A stretch of 64,000 nt of DNA from Mycolicibacter nonchromogenicus (GTDB taxonomy: Bacteria; Actinomycetota; Actinomycetes; Mycobacteriales; Mycobacteriaceae). A model generated the notes under the pieces. The model was not told the origin of the DNA and did no database searches. It worked only from the letters and a program-made list of their open reading frames with translations. Both the position numbers and the translations under genes were made by a program. Below are positions 50,042-58,447 of the stretch, piece by piece. Where the stretch lies: assembly GCF_002101775.1 (NCBI RefSeq), contig NZ_LQPI01000023.1, forward strand, positions 149,532-213,531. The letters are read 5' to 3'. The stretch's first letter is position 1, and every line of letters starts with the position of its first letter.

Positions 50042-50785
50042 ATGGGTCGCGACCGTCCGGACGAGCTGGATGTGCAACTGGATGACGGCCTGGCCATCAT
50101 CACCATCGACCGGCCGCACGCCCGCAACGCCATCGCTCCCGAGACCATGGAGCAACTCGACCGGGCGCTGGACAAAGTCGCCGGGGCGCAGGCGCTGGTG
50201 ATCACCGGCGGCGGCGACCGCGCCTTCGTGTCCGGGGGCGATCTCAAGCAGCTCGCGGCACTGCGCACCGAGGCCGAAGCATCGGCCATGGCCTGGCGGA
50301 TGCGCACGCTGTGCGATCGGATCGCCGCGTTCCCCGCACCGGTGATCGCCGCGTTGAACGGCCACGCCCTCGGCGGTGGCGCTGAGGTGGCGGTCGCAGC
50401 CGACATCCGGATCGCGGCCGCCGACATCAAGATCGGGTTCAATCAGGTGTCCCTGGCGATCATGCCGGCCTGGGGTGGCGCCGAGCGGCTCGCCAAACTG
50501 GTCGGCCACAGTCAGGCGCTGCTACTGGCCGGCACCGGGACCATGCTGGACGCTCCGGCGGCCGAGCGGATCGGTCTGATCAATCGGGTGGTTCCCCGGG
50601 AGTCCTTCGACGCCGATTGGCGCAGCTTGGCCCGGTCGCTGGCCAACCCCTCAGCGGGCGAGATCAAACGGGTGCTCGGTGGTGCATCGGCGGACGAGGC
50701 GGTCGCGGCGTTCGCGCGCTTGTGGGTCGCCGACGCGCACTGGGAAGCCGCGGATCGCCTCCAACAGGGCAGGAAGCAGCGCTAG
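50042..50785 (+). CDS. Enoyl-CoA hydratase/isomerase family protein
   Basis: The 247-aa crotonase has AFVSGGDLKQL at the oxyanion hole and the first catalytic Glu in GGGAEVAVAADIR. The second position (KIGFNQVSLAIMPAWGGAERLAKLVG) lacks Glu. One remaining Glu can still support isomerase-type chemistry. It is divergent from the ligase and convergent with the TetR gene, whose stop codon it overlaps by four bases. Likely joint control with the ligase through the ATTCTC site. Confidence 0.86.
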   Translation: MGRDRPDELDVQLDDGLAIITIDRPHARNAIAPETMEQLDRALDKVAGAQALVITGGGDRAFVSGGDLKQLAALRTEAEASAMAWRMRTLCDRIAAFPAPVIAALNGHALGGGAEVAVAADIRIAAADIKIGFNQVSLAIMPAWGGAERLAKLVGHSQALLLAGTGTMLDAPAAERIGLINRVVPRESFDADWRSLARSLANPSAGEIKRVLGGASADEAVAAFARLWVADAHWEAADRLQQGRKQR

Positions 50786-51435
50786 TGCTCGACGGACCGC
50801 GAGGCCAACGCGACGCCGGACAGCGGCGTGTTCGGCGGCGGGTCGCCCTCGAGCCGCTGCAGCCAGCGCTCGGCGAACTCGACGGTCTCGGCGTGGCCCA
50901 GGGTCATGCCGAGCGCCTCCTGCTCGATGGTCAACATCCGCGACGCGCTGGTCATGAGCACCATCAGCACCATCGGCGGAAACTCGGATTGGTCCACGCC
51001 GTACCGGGCAAACAGCCCGGACACCGCGGCGACCTGTTCGGCGCGCAACCGTTCGGCGTACGCGGCGATCTCGGTCCGCAAGGCCTCGCGCTCGTTGGCC
51101 ACGGTGATGAACTGCATGGTCACCGCTGTCCACGCCGGGTCGGTGTTGAATCGCCACAGCGCCCAGAGCGGCTGCGGCGACGCCAGCGCTGCCGCCTGCT
51201 CAGCCAATCCCTGATCTCCGCGCCGGCGGAACATCGCCAGGAAGAGATCGTCCATGGTGCGGAAGTAGTAGTGCACGAGCTGATGCTTGAGACCCGCTCG
51301 CTCAGCGACGCGACGCGAGCTCACCGCACCGGCGCCGGCAGTCAGCAGGAGCTCTTCGGCAGCATCGAGCAACAAGGTCCGGTTCTTGGCGTCCGGGGCC
51401 CCAATTCTGCGCTGCCCCTTAGCCGATTCGGCCAT
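50782..51435 (-). CDS. TetR-family transcriptional regulator
   Basis: The 217-aa protein has a TetR helix-turn-helix in LLLDAAEELLLTAGAGAVSSRRVAERAGLKHQLVHYYFRTMDDLFLAMFRRR, with a standard C-terminal ligand domain. It is divergent from the two P450 genes, with the TGCTAAGCA-type palindrome at 51524 between, and convergent with the crotonase. It could control the P450-P450-SDR operon, the ligase/crotonase pair, or both; two different palindromes lie in reach. Start ATG 51435 begins MAESAKGQRRIGAPD. Confidence 0.87.
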   Translation of the reverse strand: MAESAKGQRRIGAPDAKNRTLLLDAAEELLLTAGAGAVSSRRVAERAGLKHQLVHYYFRTMDDLFLAMFRRRGDQGLAEQAAALASPQPLWALWRFNTDPAWTAVTMQFITVANEREALRTEIAAYAERLRAEQVAAVSGLFARYGVDQSEFPPMVLMVLMTSASRMLTIEQEALGMTLGHAETVEFAERWLQRLEGDPPPNTPLSGVALASRSVEH

Positions 51436-51523
51436 CCGGTTCGCTCCGCATCGTTGTCGTCACCTTTACACCCTCGGCGGCCATCGTAGTGGCGCCGCGA
51501 CCCTTGACCCCCAACCCCGCCCA

Positions 51524-51543
51524 TGCTAAGCAGGTGCTCAGCA
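51524..51543. promoter_or_regulatory. Palindrome TGCTAAGCA-GG-TGCTCAGCA
   Basis: TGCTAAGCAGGTGCTCAGCA is a 20-bp inverted repeat with one mismatch per arm pair. It lies 31 bases before the TTG of the first P450 (51575) and 88 bases before the TetR start. The position suggests the TetR operator for the P450-P450-SDR operon; only one copy was seen in the window. Confidence 0.5.
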
Positions 51544-51574
51544 GCTGTCACGCCATTCTGCAGAGAGGTCCACG

Positions 51575-52873
51575 TTGACTGACTTCGCGACGATCGATTT
51601 CTTCACCGATCAGTCCCTGGTGCCCGATCCCCACCCGTACTTCGACTACCTGCGGGCTAAGAACCCGGTCACTCCGCTGGGCGTGTACGACGTGGTCGCG
51701 GTGACCGGTCACGAAGAGGCCAACGAGATCTACCGCGACTCCGAGACCTACTCCAACCTGGTTGCGGTCGGCGGACCTTTCCCGCCGCTGCCGTTCACCC
51801 CCGAGGGCGACGACATCAGCGAGCAGATCGAGGCGCACCGCCACCTGATGCCGATGACCGAGCACATGGTCACCATGGACCCGCCCATGCACACCAAGGC
51901 CCGGTCGCTGCTGAGCAGGCTGCTCACCCCTAAGCGGCTCAAGGAAAACCAGGACTTCATGTGGAAGCTGGCCGACCGCCAGCTCGACTACTTCATCGAC
52001 AGCGGCAGTTGCGAGTTCCTCACCGAATATGCGCGGCCCTTCGCCCTGCTGGTGGTCGCCGATCTGCTCGGTGTGCCCGACGAGGACCGGCCGGTCTTCC
52101 AAGAGGTACTGGGCGCGCCGCAGCCGGGGGCCCGCATCGGATCGTTGGACCACGAAGAGCTGGCCCACGACCCGCTGGCATGGCTGGACGACAAGTTCAG
52201 CCGCTACCTGCGCGACCGGCGGGAGAAGCCGCGCGGCGACGTGCTGACCGACCTGGCCACCGCCACCTACGAAGACGGTTCGGTTCCCGAGATCGCCGAC
52301 GTGGTCAAGAGCGCCACGTTCCTGTTCGGCGCCGGGCAGGAGACCACCACCAAGTTGCTCAGCGCCGCGCTGCGGTTCATGGCCGAAGACCCGGCCCTGG
52401 TCGAGACACTGCGCGCCGACCGCAGCAAGATCCCCAACTTCCTGGAAGAGACGCTGCGGTTGGAAAGCCCGGTGAAGACCGACCCCCGACTGGTACGCAA
52501 GACCACCACCCTCGGCGGCGTCGAACTGAAGGCCGGCACCGTCGTGGTGATGTTCCCGGGCGCGGTCAACCGCGATCCCCGCAAGTTCGAGAACCCGCAC
52601 GAGCTGCGGATCGACCGGCCCAATGTCCGCGAGCACCTGGCGTTCGCTCGGGGCAGCCACACCTGTCCGGGCTCACCGCTGGCACGCGCCGAGAGCCGCA
52701 TCTCGCTGGAACGAATCCTGGACCGGATGACCGACATCCGGCTCAACGAGGCCCAGCACGGCCCCGCCGGCGAACGCCGATTCACCTTCGAACCGACCTT
52801 CATCCTGCGCGGATTGACCGAACTGCACCTCGAATTCACCCCGGTGGCAGCTCCGCTCACCGCCAGCCTCTAG
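51575..52873 (+). CDS. Cytochrome P450
   Basis: This 432-aa P450 starts at TTG 51575, with AGAGAGG upstream. The I-helix is FLFGAGQETTTK, the ExxR region EETLRLE, and the heme loop FARGSHTCPGSPLARAE, with Cys364. The loop has Arg and Ser where many P450s have Gly residues (ARGSH). It is the first gene of a P450-P450-SDR operon (28 bases to the next gene). A region of about 30 residues after the loop is long (RLNEAQHGPAGERRF). Function: monooxygenation of an unknown hydrophobic compound. Confidence 0.92.
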   Translation: MTDFATIDFFTDQSLVPDPHPYFDYLRAKNPVTPLGVYDVVAVTGHEEANEIYRDSETYSNLVAVGGPFPPLPFTPEGDDISEQIEAHRHLMPMTEHMVTMDPPMHTKARSLLSRLLTPKRLKENQDFMWKLADRQLDYFIDSGSCEFLTEYARPFALLVVADLLGVPDEDRPVFQEVLGAPQPGARIGSLDHEELAHDPLAWLDDKFSRYLRDRREKPRGDVLTDLATATYEDGSVPEIADVVKSATFLFGAGQETTTKLLSAALRFMAEDPALVETLRADRSKIPNFLEETLRLESPVKTDPRLVRKTTTLGGVELKAGTVVVMFPGAVNRDPRKFENPHELRIDRPNVREHLAFARGSHTCPGSPLARAESRISLERILDRMTDIRLNEAQHGPAGERRFTFEPTFILRGLTELHLEFTPVAAPLTASL

Positions 52874-52901
52874 ACGAAGCTCCGCCGAAGGGACACACAA
52901 C

Positions 52902-54104
52902 ATGACGGTGACCACCACCGACGAAGCCCGCTACGACCCGTATGACGTCGAGCTCAACAACGATCCGTACCCGATGTTTCGGCGGCTTCGCGAAGAGGCG
53001 CCGCTGTACTACAACCCCGAGCACGACTTCTACGCGCTCAGTCGCTTCGACGACGTCAACAAGGGCTTGGTCGATCATGAGACATTCAGCTCGGCGCGCG
53101 GGGCGATCCTGGAGCTGATCAAGGCCAACACCCCGATCCCGCCCGGACTGATTCTGTTCGAGGATCCGCCGATCCACGACATCCACCGCAAGTTGCTGGC
53201 CCGGATGTTCACCCCGCGCAAGATCGCCGAACTCGAATCCAAGATCCGTGAGTACTGCGCTCAATGCCTCGATCCGCTGATCGGCAGCGGACACCTCGAC
53301 TTCGTGGCCGACCTGGGTGCGCAGATGCCCATGCGGGTCATCGGGATGCTGGTGGGCATTCCCGAGGCCGATCAGGAGATCATCCGGGACCGCTCGAATG
53401 ACAACCTGCGCACCGAAGCGGGCAGGCCGATGTCGATTGCGTCCGAGGGCTTCGACGACGGCTCTATCTTCGCCGAATATCTCGACTGGCGCGTCAAGCA
53501 CCCGTCCGACGACATCATGACCGAGCTGCTCAACGTCGAGTTCACCGACGAATCCGGCGTCACCCGGCGACTGTCGCGCGACGAGCTGCTGATGTACGTG
53601 ATGCTGGTGGCCGGGGCCGGAAACGAGACCACCACCCGGTTGATCGGCTGGACCGGCAAGGTGCTGTCCGAACATCCCGACCAGCGCCGCGACCTGGTGG
53701 CCAACCCGGCGCTCATCCCGCAGGCCATCGAAGAGCTGTTGCGCTTCGAGCCGCCGGCACCCCACGTGGCGCGCTACGTCACCCGCGACGTGGAGTACTA
53801 CGGCCAGACCGTGCCCGAAGGCAGCGCGATGATCATGCTGGTCGGTGCGGCCAACCGCGACCACCGCCGCTTCGCTCCCGACGGGGACGTTTTCGACATC
53901 CACCGCGAGGCCCGCCAGCACCTGACTTTCAGTGTGGGCGCGCACTATTGCCTGGGTGCCGCTCTGGCCCGTCTGGAGGGTCGAATCGCGCTGGAGGAGA
54001 TCCTCAAACGCTTCCCCGACTGGGAGGTAGATCTCACCAACGCAACGCTGTCACCGACTTCGACGGTCCGCGGGTGGGAGTCCATGCCCGCCACGGTCGG
54101 ATGA
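52902..54104 (+). CDS. Cytochrome P450
   Basis: A 400-aa P450 with I-helix MLVAGAGNETTTRL, ExxR in EELLRFE and heme loop FSVGAHYCLGAALARLEG (Cys350). The early LILFEDPPIHDIHRKLLARMFTPRKI segment is typical of mycobacterial P450s. It follows the first P450 by 28 bases and is followed by a mycofactocin-type SDR 34 bases on. This order, two oxygenases then an alcohol dehydrogenase, suggests consecutive hydroxylation and oxidation of one substrate. Confidence 0.92.
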   Translation: MTVTTTDEARYDPYDVELNNDPYPMFRRLREEAPLYYNPEHDFYALSRFDDVNKGLVDHETFSSARGAILELIKANTPIPPGLILFEDPPIHDIHRKLLARMFTPRKIAELESKIREYCAQCLDPLIGSGHLDFVADLGAQMPMRVIGMLVGIPEADQEIIRDRSNDNLRTEAGRPMSIASEGFDDGSIFAEYLDWRVKHPSDDIMTELLNVEFTDESGVTRRLSRDELLMYVMLVAGAGNETTTRLIGWTGKVLSEHPDQRRDLVANPALIPQAIEELLRFEPPAPHVARYVTRDVEYYGQTVPEGSAMIMLVGAANRDHRRFAPDGDVFDIHREARQHLTFSVGAHYCLGAALARLEGRIALEEILKRFPDWEVDLTNATLSPTSTVRGWESMPATVG

Positions 54105-54138
54105 ATCCACTTCTACTAGTTACGAATTGAGGGTATCC

Positions 54139-54978
54139 ATGGCTGGACGTGTTGAGGGCAAGGTCGCATTCATCACCGGCGCCGCCCACGGTCAGGGCCG
54201 CAGCCACGCGGTGCGGCTGGCCGAGGAGGGCGCCGACATCATCGCGATCGACGTCTGCAAGCCGATCGTGCAGAACTCACCCATTCCGCCGGCCACCCCG
54301 GAGGAATTGGCTGAGACCGTTGATCTGGTCAAGGCGCGCGGCCGGCGGATCTTCACCGCCGAAGTCGATGTGCGCGACTTCGACGGGCTCAAAGCCGCAG
54401 TGGACGCCGGCGTGGAGGAGCTGGGCGGCCTGGACATCATCGTGGCCAACGCCGGGATCGGCAACGGCGGCGACACTTTGGACCAGTGCAGCGAGCACGA
54501 CTGGCAGGAGATGATCGACATCAACCTGTCGGGTGTCTGGAAAACGGTCAAAGCGGGTGTCCCGCACCTGATCGCCGGCGGCAAGGGCGGATCGATCATC
54601 CTGACCAGCTCGGTCGGCGGGCTGAAGGCCTACCCGCACTGCGGTAACTACGTCGCCGCCAAGCACGGCGTCGTGGGCATCATGCGCTCATTCGCCGTCG
54701 AATTGGGCCACCAGAACATTCGGGTCAACACCGTGCACCCCACCCACGTCAGCACCGGCATGATCATGAACGAGGGCACCTGGAAGATGTTCCGTCCGGA
54801 CCTGGAGAACCCGGGACCCGACGACATGGCGCCGATCTGCCAGTTGTTCCACACCCTGCCGGTGCCCTGGGTGGACGCGATCGACATCAGCAACGCGGTG
54901 CTGTTCTTAGCCTCCGACGAGGCCCGCTACATCACCGGCGTCACGCTGCCGGTCGACGCGGGCAGCTGCCTGAAGTAG
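54139..54978 (+). CDS. Mycofactocin-coupled SDR family oxidoreductase
   Basis: The 279-aa SDR starts at ATG 54139, with GAGGG upstream. It has FITGAAHGQGRSHAVRLAEEGADIIAID, the characteristic insertion QNSPIPPATPEELAETVDLVKARGRR, and the active-site residues in LTSSVGG and YVAAK. Proteins with this insertion keep NAD bound and depend on mycofactocin for re-oxidation. It is the third gene of the P450-P450-SDR operon and probably oxidises the alcohol made by the P450s. A long hairpin follows its stop. Confidence 0.9.
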   Translation: MAGRVEGKVAFITGAAHGQGRSHAVRLAEEGADIIAIDVCKPIVQNSPIPPATPEELAETVDLVKARGRRIFTAEVDVRDFDGLKAAVDAGVEELGGLDIIVANAGIGNGGDTLDQCSEHDWQEMIDINLSGVWKTVKAGVPHLIAGGKGGSIILTSSVGGLKAYPHCGNYVAAKHGVVGIMRSFAVELGHQNIRVNTVHPTHVSTGMIMNEGTWKMFRPDLENPGPDDMAPICQLFHTLPVPWVDAIDISNAVLFLASDEARYITGVTLPVDAGSCLK

Positions 54979-54986
54979 CCACGTCA

Positions 54987-55028
54987 GCTCGTTGGCTCTG
55001 CGTCCATTAGGACGCGGAGTCAACGAGC
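54987..55028. terminator. Bidirectional terminator hairpin
   Basis: A 19-bp stem (GCTCGTTGGCTCTGCGTCC with GGACGCGGAGTCAACGAGC, two G-U pairs) closes on an ATTA tetraloop. It lies between the SDR stop at 54978 and the convergent CoA-transferase, and contains the stop codon of the latter. It probably stops transcripts from both sides. Confidence 0.7.
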
Positions 55029-57425
55029 CAGAGCGCTGCCGATAATCCCCTCGGCAGCCAAAGCGGCAATCTCGGCCGGGGTCAGACCCAGTTGAGTGAG
55101 CAGCTCATGATTGTGTTGGCCCAGCAGCGGTGCGGGGCTGGTATGAATGCGCCGCGGGCCCGCTGACATCCGGGCCGGCAGTGTGCTGTGCGGCGCAGGA
55201 CCGTTGATCGGGTGGTCGACCTGCTCGAAGAAGCTGCGCGCGGCCAGCTGCGTCAACTCGGTCTGGCGATGGGGCTGCATGACTTTGGCGACCGGAACAC
55301 CCGCGCCCCACAGTGCGGCGACGACATCGTCGGCGCTGCGCGACGCACACCAGCCGGACAGGTGTTCGTCGATCAGGGCATGGCGGGCACGCCGGCCGGC
55401 CGCATCCGACAAGGCGGGATCGGCCGCCCAGGACGGATCGCCCAGTGCGGCGCGCAGGCTGTCCCACTGTTCATCGGTGGCTACCGCGATCGCGACCCAG
55501 CAGTCGTTTCTGCCGAACTCGTCGACACCGGCGGTCCGATAGAAGTTCTGGGGGGCGGCGGCGGGACCGCGGTTGCCGTCACGTTGCAACAGCGCCCCGT
55601 TGGCGGAGTATTCGATCACCTGCTCGGCGGCGATGTTGAGCGCGGCATCGATCATGGCCGCCTCCACCAGCACACCCTCGCCGGTACGGCGCCGATGCTC
55701 CAGGGCCAGCAGCAGACCCGTCAGCGCATGCACGCCTGCGTTCGGATCACCGATCGAGTAGGGCTCGTAGGGGTTGCGATCGGGATAGCCGGTCAGCCAG
55801 CTGAGCCCGGAGGCATCCTCGATGACGTAGGCGAACGCCGGGTTGTCCCGCCACGGGCCGTCGAGACCGAATCCCGGCATCCGCAACATGATCACGTCAC
55901 TTCGCAGGGTCTGCACGTAGTCGAAATCCAGGCCCAGATTCTCGATGACACGGGGCGTGAAGTTCTCGACGATGACGTCACAGTGCGAGATCAGCCGGTG
56001 CAGCACATCGCGGCCCGCCTCGGTCTGGAAATCCAGCGTCAGGCCCCGCTTGTTGGTGTTGAGCGCCGAGAAGATCGGGGACTTCTCCCACCACGACTCC
56101 TCAGTGACGGGTATCCCGGCGATCAGCCGAGTGCCGTCCGGGTGCCGGGTCGACTCGAGATGGATCACCTCGGCGCCGAGCATGGCCAGCAGGTGCGTGC
56201 ACGACGGCCCCGCCCAGAAAGTGGTCATATCCAGCACCCGAATACCACTGAGCGGCAGCCCGTCTCCCAGCGGTTCTGAAGCCGGGGCGTCCGGGCGTGC
56301 CGACGCCGACTGCCGATAGAACTCGCTGTGTTCGCCCAGACGTGGCGCCGCCGACGGCGCCGGCAGCGCCACACCGCTCAGCCGATAGGGCGGGAGCGGC
56401 TGGATGAACCCGTCTCGTGGATTGCGGGTGAACACCTGACGGTGTCGGAACTGGTCAAACGTCGCGACGTTCTCCCCGTTGCCCACCGGCGAGTTGGGGA
56501 TCCGGAACGCCGACGCCAGGTCGCGGACATCATCGACCTTGTGGCTGCGCACCCACGCATACAGCTCCGATGCGTGCAGGTTCGCCTGCTCGGTGATCGA
56601 CAGCGGCGAGTTCTCGTCTACCCACTCGTCGTGACCCGACATCGCGCACAGATCGAACCACTGCTGCGCGGTGCCGCAGCCCAGCGCCACCAGTCCATCG
56701 GCCGCCTCGGCAATGCCGGGCACCGTCGGCCTGCGCTCAGACCGCCACGGGCGGTCCAGCACGTGGAAGTAGGTGACGGGATAGTAAGTGAGGCCCAGGA
56801 TCTGGCACTCCAGGGCGGACAGATCGATCAGTTCGCCGCGGCCATCGCGCAGTGCGCGCACCCGCGACGCCAGCGTGATCGCTGCCGCGTAGGCCCCGGC
56901 GAGCCAGTCCCCGACCTGTCCTCCGATGTGTACCGGCGCGCGATCCTGTGATCCACGGCCGAGTCCGACCGCTCCCCCCGACCAGGCCTGCAGGGTGAAC
57001 TCGGTGGCTGGACGGTCCCGCCACGGCCCGTCGAGCCCAAAGGGCGTGATGGCGGTGACCACCAGGTGCGGGTGACTTCGGTGGATCTCGGCGGGCACCA
57101 ACGACGGATGGCAACCGACAGCTCCGTCGGGTGACCACACCACTGCATCGGCGGAGGCCAGCAGCCGGTGCACGAACTCGATGTCGTCGGCGCTGTCCGA
57201 GTCGACGACGACACTGTGTTTGGAACAGCCCAGGAAGCTGAACAGCGCCCCGCCGGCCTCGAGGTCCACCTCAGCTCCTGAGGCCGACCAGCCCCGCAAC
57301 GAATCACCCTCGGGCGGCTCGACGTTGACCACCGTCGCTCCCCCGTCGGCGAGCATCTTAGTGGCGTAGGCGCCGGCGATACCGTCGGAAAGGTCGACGA
57401 CGGTGTAGCCGTGCAGGGGTGCCAC
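55020..57425 (-). CDS. Fused tandem-domain CaiB/BaiF CoA-transferase
   Basis: At 801 aa this is twice the usual class III CoA-transferase length. The first domain (1 to about 370) opens YTVVDLSDGIAGAYATKMLADGGATVVNVEPP and carries GGQVGDWLAGAYAA. The second (about 395-795) opens IRVLDMTTFWAGPSCTHLLAMLGAEVIHLESTRHP and carries SIGDPNAGVHALTGLLLALEHRRRTGEG, where the catalytic Asp is expected. These enzymes are normally interlocked homodimers, so the fusion may fold as a pseudo-dimer with one or two active sites. GTG 57425 lies four bases after the crotonase stop. The substrate is unknown. Confidence 0.88.
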   Translation of the reverse strand: MAPLHGYTVVDLSDGIAGAYATKMLADGGATVVNVEPPEGDSLRGWSASGAEVDLEAGGALFSFLGCSKHSVVVDSDSADDIEFVHRLLASADAVVWSPDGAVGCHPSLVPAEIHRSHPHLVVTAITPFGLDGPWRDRPATEFTLQAWSGGAVGLGRGSQDRAPVHIGGQVGDWLAGAYAAAITLASRVRALRDGRGELIDLSALECQILGLTYYPVTYFHVLDRPWRSERRPTVPGIAEAADGLVALGCGTAQQWFDLCAMSGHDEWVDENSPLSITEQANLHASELYAWVRSHKVDDVRDLASAFRIPNSPVGNGENVATFDQFRHRQVFTRNPRDGFIQPLPPYRLSGVALPAPSAAPRLGEHSEFYRQSASARPDAPASEPLGDGLPLSGIRVLDMTTFWAGPSCTHLLAMLGAEVIHLESTRHPDGTRLIAGIPVTEESWWEKSPIFSALNTNKRGLTLDFQTEAGRDVLHRLISHCDVIVENFTPRVIENLGLDFDYVQTLRSDVIMLRMPGFGLDGPWRDNPAFAYVIEDASGLSWLTGYPDRNPYEPYSIGDPNAGVHALTGLLLALEHRRRTGEGVLVEAAMIDAALNIAAEQVIEYSANGALLQRDGNRGPAAAPQNFYRTAGVDEFGRNDCWVAIAVATDEQWDSLRAALGDPSWAADPALSDAAGRRARHALIDEHLSGWCASRSADDVVAALWGAGVPVAKVMQPHRQTELTQLAARSFFEQVDHPINGPAPHSTLPARMSAGPRRIHTSPAPLLGQHNHELLTQLGLTPAEIAALAAEGIIGSALAR

Positions 57426-57429
57426 GACC

Positions 57430-58389
57430 TCAGGATTCCTTGTCGCGGCTGGACTTGCTCAGCCGAAAGTCGGGAGGAAACCTCGAGTCGTTGTCCTTGA
57501 CCGCTCCGGACAGACCGGATTCGATGGCCTCGCCGAGCATCAGGTCATCGGCATCGGGCGCCACACCGGAGCCCATCGACTCGAAGAACGCCGACAGCAG
57601 ACTGCCCATGTACTCGCCCTGATGCTGCTTGTAGACCTCGAAGAACATCTTCTGCATGAATACGGTGTCGACCGGGCGGTTACGCGCGCAGGCCAGCGCG
57701 TACTTGTCGACCTCGGCTTCGAGCTGATCGCGTGGCACCACCTTATTGAGGAAGTTGCACTTCTCCATGTCGGCGGCGGTGAAAGGCCTTCCGGTGAACA
57801 CCATTTCGGAGAACTTGCGCAGCCCCATCATCTGCACCCAGGTCCACATCCGCGGTCCCCAACCGTAGTAGCGGAACGACGGGTGGCCGAACAGTGCGTC
57901 GTCGCTGGAGATCACCAGGTCGGCGTCGGCCGCCTGATAGAAGTGCCAGCCGTAGCAGTAGCCCTTTGCTTCGACGATGCTGATCTTCTTGAGCTCCTGC
58001 AGCGGACGGTTGCCGGCTTGCACGTTGGCGTACCAGGAACTGATGGTGGCGCCGTTGCGGAACGTGCCCTGGGGCGGATAGGTGACGTCCATGCCCTCCA
58101 AACGCAGTTCGGCCAACCGCTTTTCGGGGTCGTCCACACCCTCCATGAACTCGGGCAGGTCCGCGCCGCTGCCCAGGTTGTCCCCCACACCGCGGATCAC
58201 CACAACTTTGACGTCGTTGTCGACGCTGGCCCCACGCAGCAGGTCCGCGTAGCGCAGCCGCGCCGACGACGTCGGAGCGTTGAGGTAGTCGGGCCGGTCG
58301 AAGGTGATGGTGGCGATCTTGGTGGCCGGGTCCTTGTGATAACGGATGATCTCCTCAGCGCTGGGACGAGCCGAGTCCGTGTCTGACAT
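57430..58389 (-). CDS. Crotonase-fold protein without hydratase glutamates
   Basis: This 319-aa crotonase is longer than usual. The oxyanion region reads NLGSGADLPEFMEG. The first Glu site is YGWHFYQAADADLV and the second FGHPSFRYYGWGPRMW, so neither catalytic Glu is present, while His and several Trp/Tyr residues fill the site. A wide aromatic pocket and a non-hydratase reaction (hydrolysis, decarboxylation or isomerisation) are more likely. It sits between the amidohydrolase and the fused CoA-transferase, four bases from the latter, and is co-transcribed with it. Confidence 0.84.
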   Translation of the reverse strand: MSDTDSARPSAEEIIRYHKDPATKIATITFDRPDYLNAPTSSARLRYADLLRGASVDNDVKVVVIRGVGDNLGSGADLPEFMEGVDDPEKRLAELRLEGMDVTYPPQGTFRNGATISSWYANVQAGNRPLQELKKISIVEAKGYCYGWHFYQAADADLVISSDDALFGHPSFRYYGWGPRMWTWVQMMGLRKFSEMVFTGRPFTAADMEKCNFLNKVVPRDQLEAEVDKYALACARNRPVDTVFMQKMFFEVYKQHQGEYMGSLLSAFFESMGSGVAPDADDLMLGEAIESGLSGAVKDNDSRFPPDFRLSKSSRDKES

Positions 58390-58447
58390 GCGCGATCTGC
58401 TCCTTTAACCGACTGGTGGCCGAGACGGCGTGGCCGTCAAGGCGTCA

